A DNA stretch of 64,000 nucleotides from Solirubrobacteraceae bacterium. Its GTDB lineage: Bacteria; Actinomycetota; Thermoleophilia; Solirubrobacterales; Solirubrobacteraceae. Below, piece by piece: positions 43,936 to 52,575 of this stretch. The DNA lies in assembly GCA_023230855.1 (NCBI GenBank), contig JALNWQ010000006.1:181930-245929 (forward strand), written 5' to 3'. The notes under the pieces were generated by a model. The model saw only the letters and a program-made list of their open reading frames with translations. It ran no database searches and was not told the DNA's origin. Both the position numbers and the translations under genes were made by a program. The number at the start of each line of letters is the position of its first letter. Position 1 is the stretch's first letter.

Positions 43936-43965
43936 AAGGTAGCAGACCCCGCAATGAAATTGCAA
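43936..43965 (-). promoter_or_regulatory. promoter of the riboswitch transcript (TTGCAA-N18-TACCTT)
   Basis: On the minus strand TTGCAA (43960-43965), an 18-base spacer and TACCTT (43936-43941) place the start just before the riboswitch. The region is locally AT-rich. Confidence 0.6.
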
Positions 43966-44074
43966 ATCCCCATCGGGTTTGTGACTTTCCAGCCCGAAGC
44001 GGACGCCGCCCGCCCACACCGCCGACGGCGACGGGTGGGTCGCCACCCGGGCCGGCCCGATTTGCCCCCGACGC

Positions 44075-45175
44075 TCAGCCCCCGAGCGCCTCGCGACCGT
44101 GCGGTGCGTCCCAGTCGATCTCCGGACCGACGGGAACGACGAGCGTCGGGTTGATCGTCGTGTGGGTGCCGTAGTAGTGACGCTTGATGTGGTCGTGGTT
44201 CACCGTCTCGGCGATGCCCGGCTGCTGGTACAGGTCGCGGGTGTAGGCCCAGAGGTTGGGGTGGTCCTGGATCCGGCGGACGTTGCACTTGAAGTGCCCG
44301 ACGTACACCGGGTCGAACCGGACGAGCGTGACGAAGAGCCGCCAGTCGGCCTCGGTGATCGCGTCGCCCGTGAGGTAGCGCCGGTCGGCGAGGATCGCCT
44401 CGAGCCGGTCGAGGCTCGCGAAGAGCGCGGTGACGGCCTCCTCGTAGGCGGACTGCGTCGTGGCGAACCCGGCGGCGTACACGCCGTTGTTCACCGTCGC
44501 GTAGATCCACTCGTTGAGCGCGTCGATCTCGTCCCGCAGCGGCTCGGGATACAGGTCGACGTCGGGCCGCTTCGCGAACGCGTCGAACTCCGTGTTGAGC
44601 ATCCGGATGATCTCGGACGACTCGTTGTTGACGATCCGGCCGGTGACGGTGTCCCACAGCACGGGGACGGTGACGCGCCCCGCGAACGCCGGGTCGCTGG
44701 CGGCGTACGCCTCGGACAGGTACGTCCAGCCGTGCAGCGGATCGTCGTCGACGGCCGCGTCGGCCGGCCCGACGCCGGCCTTGGCGAACGCCCACCCCTC
44801 GTCGAACCGGATCGGGTCGACGACGGTCATCGGGATCGCGTCCTCCAGGCCCTTGAGCGCCCGGGCGATGATCACGCGCGACGCCCACGGGCAGGCGTAG
44901 CAGGCGTACAGGTGGTATCGCCCGGCCTCGGCGGGGAATCCGCTCGAGCCGTCGGCGGTGACCGTGTCGCGGAAGGCGCTCTGCTGCCGCCTGAACCGAC
45001 CGGCGTCGTCCATCTCGGCCTTCCAGTCGCCGGCCGATCCGCCCGCGGCCACCCCAGCACCCGACGCACCCACGCCCGGCATGGCGCAGGCGGCCCCGTC
45101 GGTCGATCCCGATCCGGGCATCGCGCACGCGGCGCCGTCGGAGTCGGTGGGGAATGGGGTGAGAGCCTGGGACAC
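44075..45175 (-). CDS. glutathionyl-hydroquinone reductase-like thiol transferase (YqjG/ECM4 family)
   Basis: A 366-residue xi-class GST relative. The thioredoxin-like domain has the catalytic Cys in YACYACPWASRVIIARALKGLE, followed by DPLHGWTYLSEAY, VPVLWDTVTGRIVNNESSEI and the all-alpha domain ATVNNGVYAAGFATTQSAYEEAV with RFDPVYVGHFKCN. Family members reduce glutathionyl-hydroquinones. Most actinobacteria use mycothiol, so the cofactor is open. The N-terminus carries an odd exact duplication, DGAACAMPG twice (residues about 13-32), absent from family members I know. GTG start; a palindrome lies 24 bases upstream. Confidence 0.87.
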   Translation of the reverse strand: MSQALTPFPTDSDGAACAMPGSGSTDGAACAMPGVGASGAGVAAGGSAGDWKAEMDDAGRFRRQQSAFRDTVTADGSSGFPAEAGRYHLYACYACPWASRVIIARALKGLEDAIPMTVVDPIRFDEGWAFAKAGVGPADAAVDDDPLHGWTYLSEAYAASDPAFAGRVTVPVLWDTVTGRIVNNESSEIIRMLNTEFDAFAKRPDVDLYPEPLRDEIDALNEWIYATVNNGVYAAGFATTQSAYEEAVTALFASLDRLEAILADRRYLTGDAITEADWRLFVTLVRFDPVYVGHFKCNVRRIQDHPNLWAYTRDLYQQPGIAETVNHDHIKRHYYGTHTTINPTLVVPVGPEIDWDAPHGREALGG

Positions 45176-45199
45176 GGGAGCGCCTTCGACAGTGATTGC

Positions 45200-45219
45200 C
45201 TAAACAACTAGAAGTGTAG
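45200..45219. promoter_or_regulatory. imperfect palindrome CTAAACAACTAGAAGTGTAG upstream of the quinone reductase gene
   Basis: Fourteen of 20 positions are symmetric around CTAG (pattern CTA.AC..CTAG..GT.TAG). It is AT-rich against the background and lies 24 bases before the GTG, where a MarR- or HxlR-type quinone-responsive repressor would bind. No such regulator gene is in the window. Confidence 0.45.
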
Positions 45220-45237
45220 CGTAGTCCGGGCGCGCCG

Positions 45238-46821
45238 TCACGCCACGACGGCCGCCTCCTCGGGCGGGGCGGTGATCTGCCCGCCCGCGCACCCGCCCGC
45301 GTGGAGCTCGCGCCGCGGGTTGCGGATCCCCAGCGCGCCGACCAGGCCGCCCAGGAGCATGAGCCCGGCGGCGACCCCCATCGCGATCCGGTAGGCGTCG
45401 GTCGACGCTTCGACCGCCGCGCGCTCGACGTCCTGTGCCCGCGCCATGCCGGTGACGTCCGGGCGCCGCAGGACCTCGCGCTCGGCGGTGGCGGCGACGC
45501 TCGCGACGACCGGCTCCGGCACCCCGGCGTCGCGCAGGCGCGACTCCACCCCACCCGCGAAGCTCGACGCGACGACGACTCCGACCGCAGCGATCCCCAC
45601 GAGGCCCGCGACGCGCGCGACCGCGTTGTTCACCCCGGACGCGGTGCCGGCGTTGTGGGCGTCGGCGTCGGCGAGCACCGCCGCGGTCAGCGGTGCGACG
45701 ACGATCGCCAGCCCCAGGCCGAAGACGACCATCGCGGGCAGGACGTCGGCGACGAACGACGCGTCGGCGTCCACCCGGAGCAAGCCCAGGAGCCCGATCC
45801 CGCAGATCGTCGGCCCCACCGCCATCGGCAGGCGCGGGCCGATCCGGTCGGCGAGCGCCCCGAACCGTCCGGCGAGGGCGAGCATGACGATCGTCACCGG
45901 CACCGACGCCAGGCCCGCCTCGAGCGCCGTGAACCGCGCGATCTGCTGCAGGTAGATCGTGAGGTAGAAGAACAGCAGCGCGAGCGCCGCGTAGACGAGC
46001 AGCGTCTCGACGTTGCCGGCCGCGAAGTTGCGGCGACGGAAGAGCCCGAGCGGGAGCATCGGATCGGGCGTGCGGGCCTCGTGCGCGAGGAACGCCCCGA
46101 ACACCGCGGCTCCGCCGACGAGCGGGCCGAGCACGAGCGGCGACCCCCAGCCGTCGAGCGGCTGCTGGATCAGGCCGAAGGTCATCGCGGCCAGGCCGAG
46201 CGCGCAGAGCGTCGCGCCGGTCAGGTCCAGGCGCCGATCGCGATGCCCCGCGGACGCGGGGACGACCCGTGCGACGAGCGCGAGCGTGACGAGGACCAGG
46301 GGCACGTTGACGAGGAACACCCACTCCCAGCCGGCGACGTCGACGAGCCAGCCACCGACGAGCGGCCCGACCGCCGCCCCGATGCCACCCCACGCCGTCC
46401 ACGACCCGATCGCCCGCGACCGCTCGTCCTCGTCGAAGGTCGCGACGATCACCGCCAGCGCGGCCGGGGTCAGCAGCGCGCCGGACGCGCCCTGCAGCGC
46501 GCGGCCGACGACGAGCGCCTCGATCGTCGGCGCCAGCGCGCAGAGCACCGACGTGGCCCCGAACCCGGCCACGCCGATGAGGAACAGCCGGCGCGCGCCG
46601 TAGACGTCGCCGAGCGATCCGGCGACCATGAGCAGCGCGCCGAGCGTCACGAGGTAGGCGTTGTTCGTCCACTGCTGGCCGGCCAGCCCGCCCCCGAGAT
46701 CGGCCGAGATGTGGGGCAACGCCACCCCGACGACCGACCCGTCGACCATGACGATCGTCGAGCCGAGGATGCACGCCAGCAGCGTCAGCCGCTTGGCCCG
46801 CGCGTCAGCGGCCGTCGGCAT
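45238..46821 (-). CDS. MFS multidrug exporter, DHA2 (EmrB/QacA) family
   Basis: A 527-residue transporter with about 14 membrane segments. Signature motifs: MVDGSVVGVALPHISADLGG in helix 1, GSLGDVYGARR (motif A), GRALQGASGALLTPAAL and the antiporter motif C-like GIGAAVGPLVGGWLV. The C-terminus is Cys/Gly-rich (HAGGCAGGQITAPPEEA). It lies 62 bases upstream of the quinone reductase gene on the same strand, so a shared role in quinone or drug stress is plausible. Its start overlaps the small Cys protein. Confidence 0.94.
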   Translation of the reverse strand: MPTAADARAKRLTLLACILGSTIVMVDGSVVGVALPHISADLGGGLAGQQWTNNAYLVTLGALLMVAGSLGDVYGARRLFLIGVAGFGATSVLCALAPTIEALVVGRALQGASGALLTPAALAVIVATFDEDERSRAIGSWTAWGGIGAAVGPLVGGWLVDVAGWEWVFLVNVPLVLVTLALVARVVPASAGHRDRRLDLTGATLCALGLAAMTFGLIQQPLDGWGSPLVLGPLVGGAAVFGAFLAHEARTPDPMLPLGLFRRRNFAAGNVETLLVYAALALLFFYLTIYLQQIARFTALEAGLASVPVTIVMLALAGRFGALADRIGPRLPMAVGPTICGIGLLGLLRVDADASFVADVLPAMVVFGLGLAIVVAPLTAAVLADADAHNAGTASGVNNAVARVAGLVGIAAVGVVVASSFAGGVESRLRDAGVPEPVVASVAATAEREVLRRPDVTGMARAQDVERAAVEASTDAYRIAMGVAAGLMLLGGLVGALGIRNPRRELHAGGCAGGQITAPPEEAAVVA

Positions 46822-46993
46822 CGTCCCGGTCGTCGGGCGGCTCGAACCCGGCGCACGCCACGACCGGCATCGGCGGGTAGCGGCGGAAGCGCTCGTCGAC
46901 CTTCGACCGCCCGCAGAGCGAGAACCGCGACCCGCGCGTGTTCCCGATCACCCGCTGGTGGCGGCAGCGATCGCACAACCCGAACGACGACAC
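46805..46993 (-). CDS. small four-Cys protein, conserved actinobacterial orphan
   Basis: A 62-residue protein: VSSFGLCDRCRHQRVIGNTRGSRFSLC...MPVVACAGFEPPDD. The CxxC plus two later Cys could bind a metal. I recall similar short proteins across Actinobacteria but know no function. The GTG at 46991-46993 lies 6 bases after GATACT, which decides this start over a GTG at 47017. Its 3' end overlaps the MFS start by 17 bases, so the two are probably co-transcribed. Confidence 0.7.
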   Translation of the reverse strand: MSSFGLCDRCRHQRVIGNTRGSRFSLCGRSKVDERFRRYPPMPVVACAGFEPPDDRDDADGR

Positions 46994-46999
46994 CGTCCG

Positions 47000-47005
47000 A
47001 GTATC
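47000..47005 (-). promoter_or_regulatory. -10-like element GATACT for the four-Cys gene (leaderless geometry)
   Basis: GATACT ends 6 bases before the GTG of the four-Cys gene. Confidence 0.4.
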
Positions 47006-47024
47006 GCGCCTTGTCACGACCTAC

Positions 47025-47534
47025 GTGCGGTCCGGCGGCATCCGCGAGCGGAACGACACGTTGCGCCTCGCCCCCGACGCGACCGGGACGCTCCGCACGA
47101 CGCTGAAGGTCTCGCGGACCAAGGGCCGCAAGGCCATGCGGGTCCTGCGGTACGAGATCAGGTCCGACGCCGGCGACGACCCGGTGATCGGCGTCCGCAA
47201 CCGCCACGTCTGGCAGGGCGACGTGTACGTCGGCCCCGAGGTCAGCGCCCCGACGCTGTCCCCCAGCGCGTACGGGTTCGGCGCCGGCAAGGCGGTGTAC
47301 ATGCACGTGCTCCGGGGGAAGAGGCGCGTGAAGACGGTGCGCCTGCCCGCCGGGCAACGTGACGCCTACCCGTGCGGATACGCCGAGAGGCTCAACGTCC
47401 GCTGGGGCCGCAGCCCGAAGACCGGTCGCTACAAGGCGGTGTTCACCCTCCGCAAGCGGTACTCGCGCAAGGCCAAGGTCCGGATGACGACCCGCTTCCG
47501 CGTCCGGTACACGTCGGAGGCCGTCCAGGGCTGA
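47025..47534 (+). CDS. orphan basic beta-rich protein, possibly 5'-truncated
   Basis: A 169-residue frame from the GTG at 47025 with strong G/C third-position bias: VRSGGIRERNDTLRLAPDATGTLRTTLKVSRTKGRK, then GVRNRHVWQGDVYVG and a basic end, VRWGRSPKTGRYKAVFTLRKRYSRKAKVRMTTRFRVRY. It looks like the exported orphan at 25059-26711 but has no signal peptide, because the space upstream is taken by the divergent four-Cys gene. It may be truncated or start elsewhere (an ATG at 46938 is in frame). Confidence 0.55.
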   Translation: MRSGGIRERNDTLRLAPDATGTLRTTLKVSRTKGRKAMRVLRYEIRSDAGDDPVIGVRNRHVWQGDVYVGPEVSAPTLSPSAYGFGAGKAVYMHVLRGKRRVKTVRLPAGQRDAYPCGYAERLNVRWGRSPKTGRYKAVFTLRKRYSRKAKVRMTTRFRVRYTSEAVQG

Positions 47535-47564
47535 GCGTCCGACGGGCCGCGGCGCCGGTCGCCG

Positions 47565-47570
47565 TAGACT
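47565..47570 (+). promoter_or_regulatory. -10 element TAGACT for the ABC exporter pair (leaderless geometry)
   Basis: TAGACT ends 7 bases before the GTG at 47578. Confidence 0.45.
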
Positions 47571-47577
47571 CGCCGGG

Positions 47578-49488
47578 GTGCCCACCTTCCGGCGCCTGCT
47601 CGGCTTCCTGCGCCCCTACCGCAGGCTCTGGGCCCTGAGCTTCGTCCTCGCGCTCAGCGCGATGCTCGTCACCGTCGCGAGCCCGTGGCTCGTCGGCCAG
47701 GGGATCGACCGGGTCCGCGACGGCGACCGCGACGGGATCACCGTCATCGCCGTCGCGATGGGCGCCCTGGGGCTCGGGCGGCTCGTCCTCACCATCCTCC
47801 GGCGGCTCGTCGCCGGGCGCGTGTCGCTCGGCGTCGAGCAGGACCTGCGCGACACGCTCTACGGGCACCTGCAGCGGCTCGAGCTCGGGTTCTTCGACCG
47901 CTGGCAGACCGGGCAGCTCATGTCCCGCGCGACGGTCGACCTGGGCGGGGTGCGGTTCTTCCTCGGGTACGGCCTCGTCTTCATCGTCCAGTCGCTGTTG
48001 ACGGTGACGCTCGCCGCGATCGCGATGCTCGTCCTCGACCCGGTGCTGGCGCTCGTGGCCCTGCTCCCCGCCCCGCTGATCGTCTTCACCGGCCACGCGT
48101 ACGGCACCCGCGGCCGGCCCGCCCAGCAGGCCGCCCAGCAGGCGGTCGGCGAGCTCACCGCCGCCGCCGAGGAGTCGGTGTCGGGCATCCGGGTCGTCAA
48201 GGCGTTCGCCGCCGAGGACCGTCGTCAGGCCGCGTTCTCCGGCGCCGTCGAGCACGCGTTCGACCGCCAGATGCACGCCGTGCGGATCGAGTCGGCGTTC
48301 CAGCCGTTCGTGGCGTTCCTCCCCCAGATCAGCCTGGCGCTCGTGCTGCTCGTCGGCGGACGGATGGTCATCGACGGGTCGCTGACCGTCGGCCAGTTCA
48401 CCGCGTTCTACGTCTACGTCATGATGCTCGTCGGCCCGCTGCGGTCGCTCGGCGTGATGCTCGGGCTGGCGCAGCGCGCGACGGCCGCCGGGGCCCGGCT
48501 GTTCGAGGTCCTCGACCGCGAGCCCGGGATCGTCGCGCCGCCGGACGACGAGGTGGCGACCCTGCCGCCGGTGACGCCGGGAGCGCCCGCGGGCGCGATC
48601 CGGCTCGACGGCGTGACCCTGCGCTACGGCGACGAGGGCGGGCCCGAGGCGCTGCGCGACGTCGACCTGTCGGTCGCGGCGGGCGAGACGATCGCGATCG
48701 TCGGCGAGACCGGGTCGGGCAAGACGGCGCTCGTCCAGCTCCTCGCGCGGCTCTACGACCCGGCGGAGGGCACGGTGACGATCGACGGCGTCGACGTCCG
48801 GCGGCTCGACCCCGCGGCGTTGCGTCGCGAGATCGCGATCGTCGACGACGACCCGTTCCTCTTCACGGCGTCGGTCGCCGAAAACCTCGCCTACGGCGCG
48901 CCCGGCGCGACCCGCGAGCAGGTCGAGGAGGCGGCTCGCCTGGCGCAGGCGGACGGGTTCGTCCGCGAGCTGCCCGAGGGGTACGAGACGATCGTCGGCG
49001 AGCGTGGCCTGACCCTGTCGGGCGGTCAGCGTCAGCGGCTCGCGATCGCCCGCGGGCTGCTCGGCGGGACGACGGCGACCGACGTCGACCGCTCTTCCCC
49101 CACGACGCTCGGCGGGCCACGGATCCTCGTGCTGGACGACGCGACGAGCAACGTCGACGCGACGACCGAGCGGGCGATCGCGGCGGCGCTGCGGCAGGTC
49201 ATGCACGGCCGCACCGTCGTGCTCATCGCGCACCGGTTGTCGACCGTGCGCCTGGCCGACCGGGTGGTCGTCATGGAGGACGGCCGGATCGCCGAGGTCG
49301 GCCGTCACGAGGACCTCGTCCGACGCTCCGCCCGCTACCGCGAGATCGTCGACCGGGGCCTGGCGTGCCAGGTGTTCCTCACCCGCGACCAGCGCCCCGA
49401 CCACGTCGAGTGCGACGCCACCGAGCACGGCGACGACGGGGACGCGCCCGACGGCGCGCCGACGCCCGGACGCGAGGTGGTCCGGTGA
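47578..49488 (+). CDS. ABCB-type exporter half with degenerate catalytic site
   Basis: A 636-residue half-transporter: six membrane helices (residues about 15-305), coupling motif EDLRDTLYGHLQRLELGFFDRWQTGQLMSR-like, then an ABC domain. Walker A GETGSGKTAL and signature LTLSGGQRQRLAIARG are intact, but Walker B is ILVLDDATSNVD (Asp for the catalytic Glu) and the Q-loop segment is AIVDDDPFLF (Asp where Gln is expected). An acidic hydrophilic tail follows. It overlaps the second half-transporter (GTGA), so the pair should form a heterodimer with one non-catalytic site, as in TM287/288 and BmrCD. Confidence 0.93.
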   Translation: MPTFRRLLGFLRPYRRLWALSFVLALSAMLVTVASPWLVGQGIDRVRDGDRDGITVIAVAMGALGLGRLVLTILRRLVAGRVSLGVEQDLRDTLYGHLQRLELGFFDRWQTGQLMSRATVDLGGVRFFLGYGLVFIVQSLLTVTLAAIAMLVLDPVLALVALLPAPLIVFTGHAYGTRGRPAQQAAQQAVGELTAAAEESVSGIRVVKAFAAEDRRQAAFSGAVEHAFDRQMHAVRIESAFQPFVAFLPQISLALVLLVGGRMVIDGSLTVGQFTAFYVYVMMLVGPLRSLGVMLGLAQRATAAGARLFEVLDREPGIVAPPDDEVATLPPVTPGAPAGAIRLDGVTLRYGDEGGPEALRDVDLSVAAGETIAIVGETGSGKTALVQLLARLYDPAEGTVTIDGVDVRRLDPAALRREIAIVDDDPFLFTASVAENLAYGAPGATREQVEEAARLAQADGFVRELPEGYETIVGERGLTLSGGQRQRLAIARGLLGGTTATDVDRSSPTTLGGPRILVLDDATSNVDATTERAIAAALRQVMHGRTVVLIAHRLSTVRLADRVVVMEDGRIAEVGRHEDLVRRSARYREIVDRGLACQVFLTRDQRPDHVECDATEHGDDGDAPDGAPTPGREVVR

Positions 49489-51356
49489 GCGTCCCGGGAG
49501 CGGACGGTCGCCTGCGCCGTGGCCTGGCCGACGTGCGGCGGCGGCAGGGCGCCACCCGCGGGCGTGGCCGCCGGGTGCGCAACCTCTTCGGGATGCTCCG
49601 CCCGTACCGGCTGCGGATCGTCCTGCTCGGCCTGGTGCTGCTCGTCACGACGACGGCGGCGCTCGCCCCCGCGCCGCTGGCGCAGCGCGCCGTCGACGAC
49701 GGCCTGGCCGAGGGCGACACCGGCGCGCTCACCGTCCTCGTCGTCGCGTTCCTCGGCGTGGCGGCCGTCGGGCTCGTCGCGACCGTCGTCCGCGACCGGC
49801 TCGTCGGATGGCTCGGCGCGCGGCTCCTCAGCGACCTGCGGGAGCGGATCTTCCGCCACCTGCTGTCGATGCCGGTGAGCTACCACGAGCGTCAGCGCGC
49901 CGGGGTGCTCGTGTCGCGGATGACGAACGACGTCGACGCGCTGCAGACGATGATCTCGTCGAGCCTCGTCACGCTCGTCCAGTCGCTGCTGCTGCTCGTC
50001 GGGTCGGTCGTGGTGCTGCTGTCGCTCGACGTGCAGCTGGCGCTCATCACGTTCACGACGGTCCCGGTGCTGCTCCTCGGGTCGCTCGCGTTCCGGCTGG
50101 CGTCGGTCGACGCGTTCGCCCGCACCCGCGAGACGATCGGCGCGATCACCGCCCAGCTGCAGGAGACCCTCACCGGGATGCGGGTCATCCGCTCCCACGG
50201 CCGCGAGCGGCGCCACCTCGACGAGTTCCACGCGCTCGGCGACGACAACCGCGCCGCAAACATGAAGACGGTGTACCTCAACGCCGCGTACTTCCCGGCG
50301 GTGGAGTACCTGTCGACGATCGCGATCGTCCTCGTGCTCCTCGTCGGCGGCGGGCAGGCGATCGAGGGGGCGGTGACGATCGGCGTGCTCATCGGGTTCG
50401 TCACCGCGCTCGACAACTTCTTCGGGCCGATCCAGGAGCTGTCGAACGTCTACACGACGTTCCAGTCCGGGATGGCGGCGCTCGACAAGATCGGCGGGCT
50501 GCTCGACCAGGAGTCGACGCTCGTCGATCCCGACGACCCGCGTCCGCTGCCCGACCCGCTGCGCGGCGAGATCCGGTTCGAGGGCGTCGACTTCGCCTAC
50601 GCCGCCGACGCCGACGGGCGGCTCGGACCGCCGATCGTCACCGGCCTGGACCTCACGATCCCGGCGGGCGCGACGGTCGCGCTCGTCGGGAGCACCGGGG
50701 CCGGCAAGTCGACGATCGGCAAGCTCGCCGCGCGGTTCGTCGACCCGGTCGCCGGTCGGGTGACGCTGGACGGCGTCGACCTGCGCGACCTGCGCCAGCG
50801 CGAGCTGCGCGCGCGGATGGGGATCGTGCCGCAGGAGGGGTTCCTCTTCAGCGGCACCGTCGCCGACAACATCGCGTTCGGCCGCGACGACGCGACCCGC
50901 AACGAGGTCGAGGCGGTCGTCGACGCGCTCGGGGCCGGCGACGCGCTCGCCGCGCTACCGGACGGGCTCGACACCCGCGTCGGCGAGCGCGGCGGGTCGC
51001 TGTCGGCCGGGCAGCGCCAGCTCGTCGCGTTCGCGCGGGCGATGATCGCCGGGGACGGCCCCGACGCCGAGCGGCCCGGTCCGTCGATCCTCCTGCTGGA
51101 CGAGGCGACGGCCAACGTCGACCTGCGGACCGAGCGGCGGATCGAGGACGCGCTGCGCACGTTGCTCGCGGGGCGCACGGCGATCGTCATCGCCCACCGC
51201 CTGTCGACGATCCGCTCCGCCGACCTCATCGTCGTCGTCGAGCACGGCCGCGTGCTGGAGCAGGGCACGCACGACGAGTTGCTGGCTCGCGCCGGTGCGT
51301 ACGCCAAGCTCCACGACGACTGGGAGCGCGGGACCCGCGACCCGGCGCCGGCCTGA
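49485..51356 (+). CDS. ABCB-type exporter half with canonical catalytic site
   Basis: A 623-residue half-transporter: basic N-terminus, six helices (about residues 45-330) and an ABC domain with Walker A GSTGAGKSTIGKLAA, Q-loop MGIVPQEGFLFSG, signature GGSLSAGQRQLVAFARA (LSAGQ variant), Walker B ILLLDEATANVD with catalytic Glu, and IAHRLSTI. Partner of the preceding gene. Lipid or drug export is likely; the downstream cell-wall hydrolase and rhamnose gene may hint at an envelope role. Confidence 0.95.
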   Translation: MSVPGADGRLRRGLADVRRRQGATRGRGRRVRNLFGMLRPYRLRIVLLGLVLLVTTTAALAPAPLAQRAVDDGLAEGDTGALTVLVVAFLGVAAVGLVATVVRDRLVGWLGARLLSDLRERIFRHLLSMPVSYHERQRAGVLVSRMTNDVDALQTMISSSLVTLVQSLLLLVGSVVVLLSLDVQLALITFTTVPVLLLGSLAFRLASVDAFARTRETIGAITAQLQETLTGMRVIRSHGRERRHLDEFHALGDDNRAANMKTVYLNAAYFPAVEYLSTIAIVLVLLVGGGQAIEGAVTIGVLIGFVTALDNFFGPIQELSNVYTTFQSGMAALDKIGGLLDQESTLVDPDDPRPLPDPLRGEIRFEGVDFAYAADADGRLGPPIVTGLDLTIPAGATVALVGSTGAGKSTIGKLAARFVDPVAGRVTLDGVDLRDLRQRELRARMGIVPQEGFLFSGTVADNIAFGRDDATRNEVEAVVDALGAGDALAALPDGLDTRVGERGGSLSAGQRQLVAFARAMIAGDGPDAERPGPSILLLDEATANVDLRTERRIEDALRTLLAGRTAIVIAHRLSTIRSADLIVVVEHGRVLEQGTHDELLARAGAYAKLHDDWERGTRDPAPA

Positions 51357-51431
51357 CCGTCGGACGCCGGGGCGCCGCGCCTTCCGTCCACCACCGCAAC
51401 CCACACCCCCGTGAACGGTTCCAACCTCCTG

Positions 51432-52481
51432 ATGTCCCGTCCCATGCCCCGCCCCACGTCCCTCGCGCGCGCGGCGCTCGCCGCGGCCGCGGTCGCGCTC
51501 GCCGGCCCGGCCGGCGCCGTCGCCCAGACCGGCGGCGGCGTCGAGATCGGCGCCGACCCACCGGCGGACCCGGTCACGACGACGACCACCACCCCGACGA
51601 CGATCACGACCGACGAGGCGCCCGAGGCCCGCAAGGGCAAGCGCCCGTCGTCGCGCGGATGGATCCGCCTGCAGTCGTCGAAGCGGATCAACGTCCGTCG
51701 GATCCCGTCGAACCGCAAGCGGGTCGGGACGCTGCGCCGCAACGCCAAGATCCGCGTGCTGTGCCAGATGAACGCCGGTCCGGCGTCGGGGCGCTACGGC
51801 CGCTCGCGGATCTGGAACCGGGTCCGGTTGCCCAACGGCAAGGCGGGGTACGTGCCCGACGCGTCGGTCGAGATCGAGAAGAGCGCGCTCGTCGCGCCGT
51901 ACTGCAAGTGGCCGGATCCCGGCGCGCCCGGCCGCGAGAACCCGCAGCAGGGCCGCTGCTCGTCGGTCGCCACCGTGCCGCTCGACGAGGCCCCGGAGGA
52001 CCGAGCGGCGTTCATCAAGGCCGCGGGCCCGCTCGCCCGCCAGTCGTTCGCCAAGACGAAGGTCCCGGCGTCGGTGTCGCTCGCCCAGGGCATCCTGGAG
52101 TCCGCGTCGGGCACGCTCACCGCCGGCGCCAACAACTACTTCGGGATCAAGGCCCAGACGGTCGACGCCAAGAAGGGCGACTTCCGGTGGGGCGCCCAGG
52201 CGGTCGGGTGCGTCCACAAGCCGACGTACGAGGAGGAGCGCGGTCGGCTCGTCCGCCAGATCGGGCAGTTCCGCATGTACACCGGCGCCAAGGCGTCGTT
52301 CGACGACCACGGCATGTTCCTCGTCGAGAACAGCCGGTACGCCAAGGCGTTCAGGTACAGCGCCAAGCCCGACCGGTTCGCCCGCGAGATCCACCGGGCC
52401 GGCTACGCCACCGACTCGTCGTACAGCCGCAAGCTCATCAAGCTCATGAAGGACGAGAAGCTCTACGCGTACGACCGGTAG
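51432..52481 (+). CDS. secreted SH3b/glucosaminidase (FlgJ-like, GH73) cell-wall hydrolase
   Basis: A 349-residue exported protein. Signal peptide MSRPMPRPTSLARAALAAAAVALAGPAGAVAQ, a Thr-rich linker, an SH3b-like domain (INVRRIPSNRKRVGTLRRNAKIRVLC...WNRVRLPNGKAGYVPD) and a glucosaminidase domain: PLARQSFAKTKVPASVSLAQGILESASGTL (catalytic Glu in ILESASG), NNYFGIKAQ, FRMYTGAKASFDDHGMFL. Cleaves peptidoglycan. A GTG at 51411 would add seven residues. Confidence 0.87.
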   Translation: MSRPMPRPTSLARAALAAAAVALAGPAGAVAQTGGGVEIGADPPADPVTTTTTTPTTITTDEAPEARKGKRPSSRGWIRLQSSKRINVRRIPSNRKRVGTLRRNAKIRVLCQMNAGPASGRYGRSRIWNRVRLPNGKAGYVPDASVEIEKSALVAPYCKWPDPGAPGRENPQQGRCSSVATVPLDEAPEDRAAFIKAAGPLARQSFAKTKVPASVSLAQGILESASGTLTAGANNYFGIKAQTVDAKKGDFRWGAQAVGCVHKPTYEEERGRLVRQIGQFRMYTGAKASFDDHGMFLVENSRYAKAFRYSAKPDRFAREIHRAGYATDSSYSRKLIKLMKDEKLYAYDR

Positions 52482-52531
52482 GTCGGACGGCGTCGCACCG
52501 CGCGGTCGCGGGACGACCCCGGACGACGGAA

Positions 52532-52560
52532 CGGACCGGGCCGCCGCGCGGTCCGGTCCG
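52532..52560 (+). terminator. hairpin after the glucosaminidase gene
   Basis: Eight-base perfect arms CGGACCGG (52532-52539) and CCGGTCCG (52553-52560), 51 bases past the stop and just before rfbC. Confidence 0.5.
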
Positions 52561-52575
52561 CCATCATCCGCGTCG

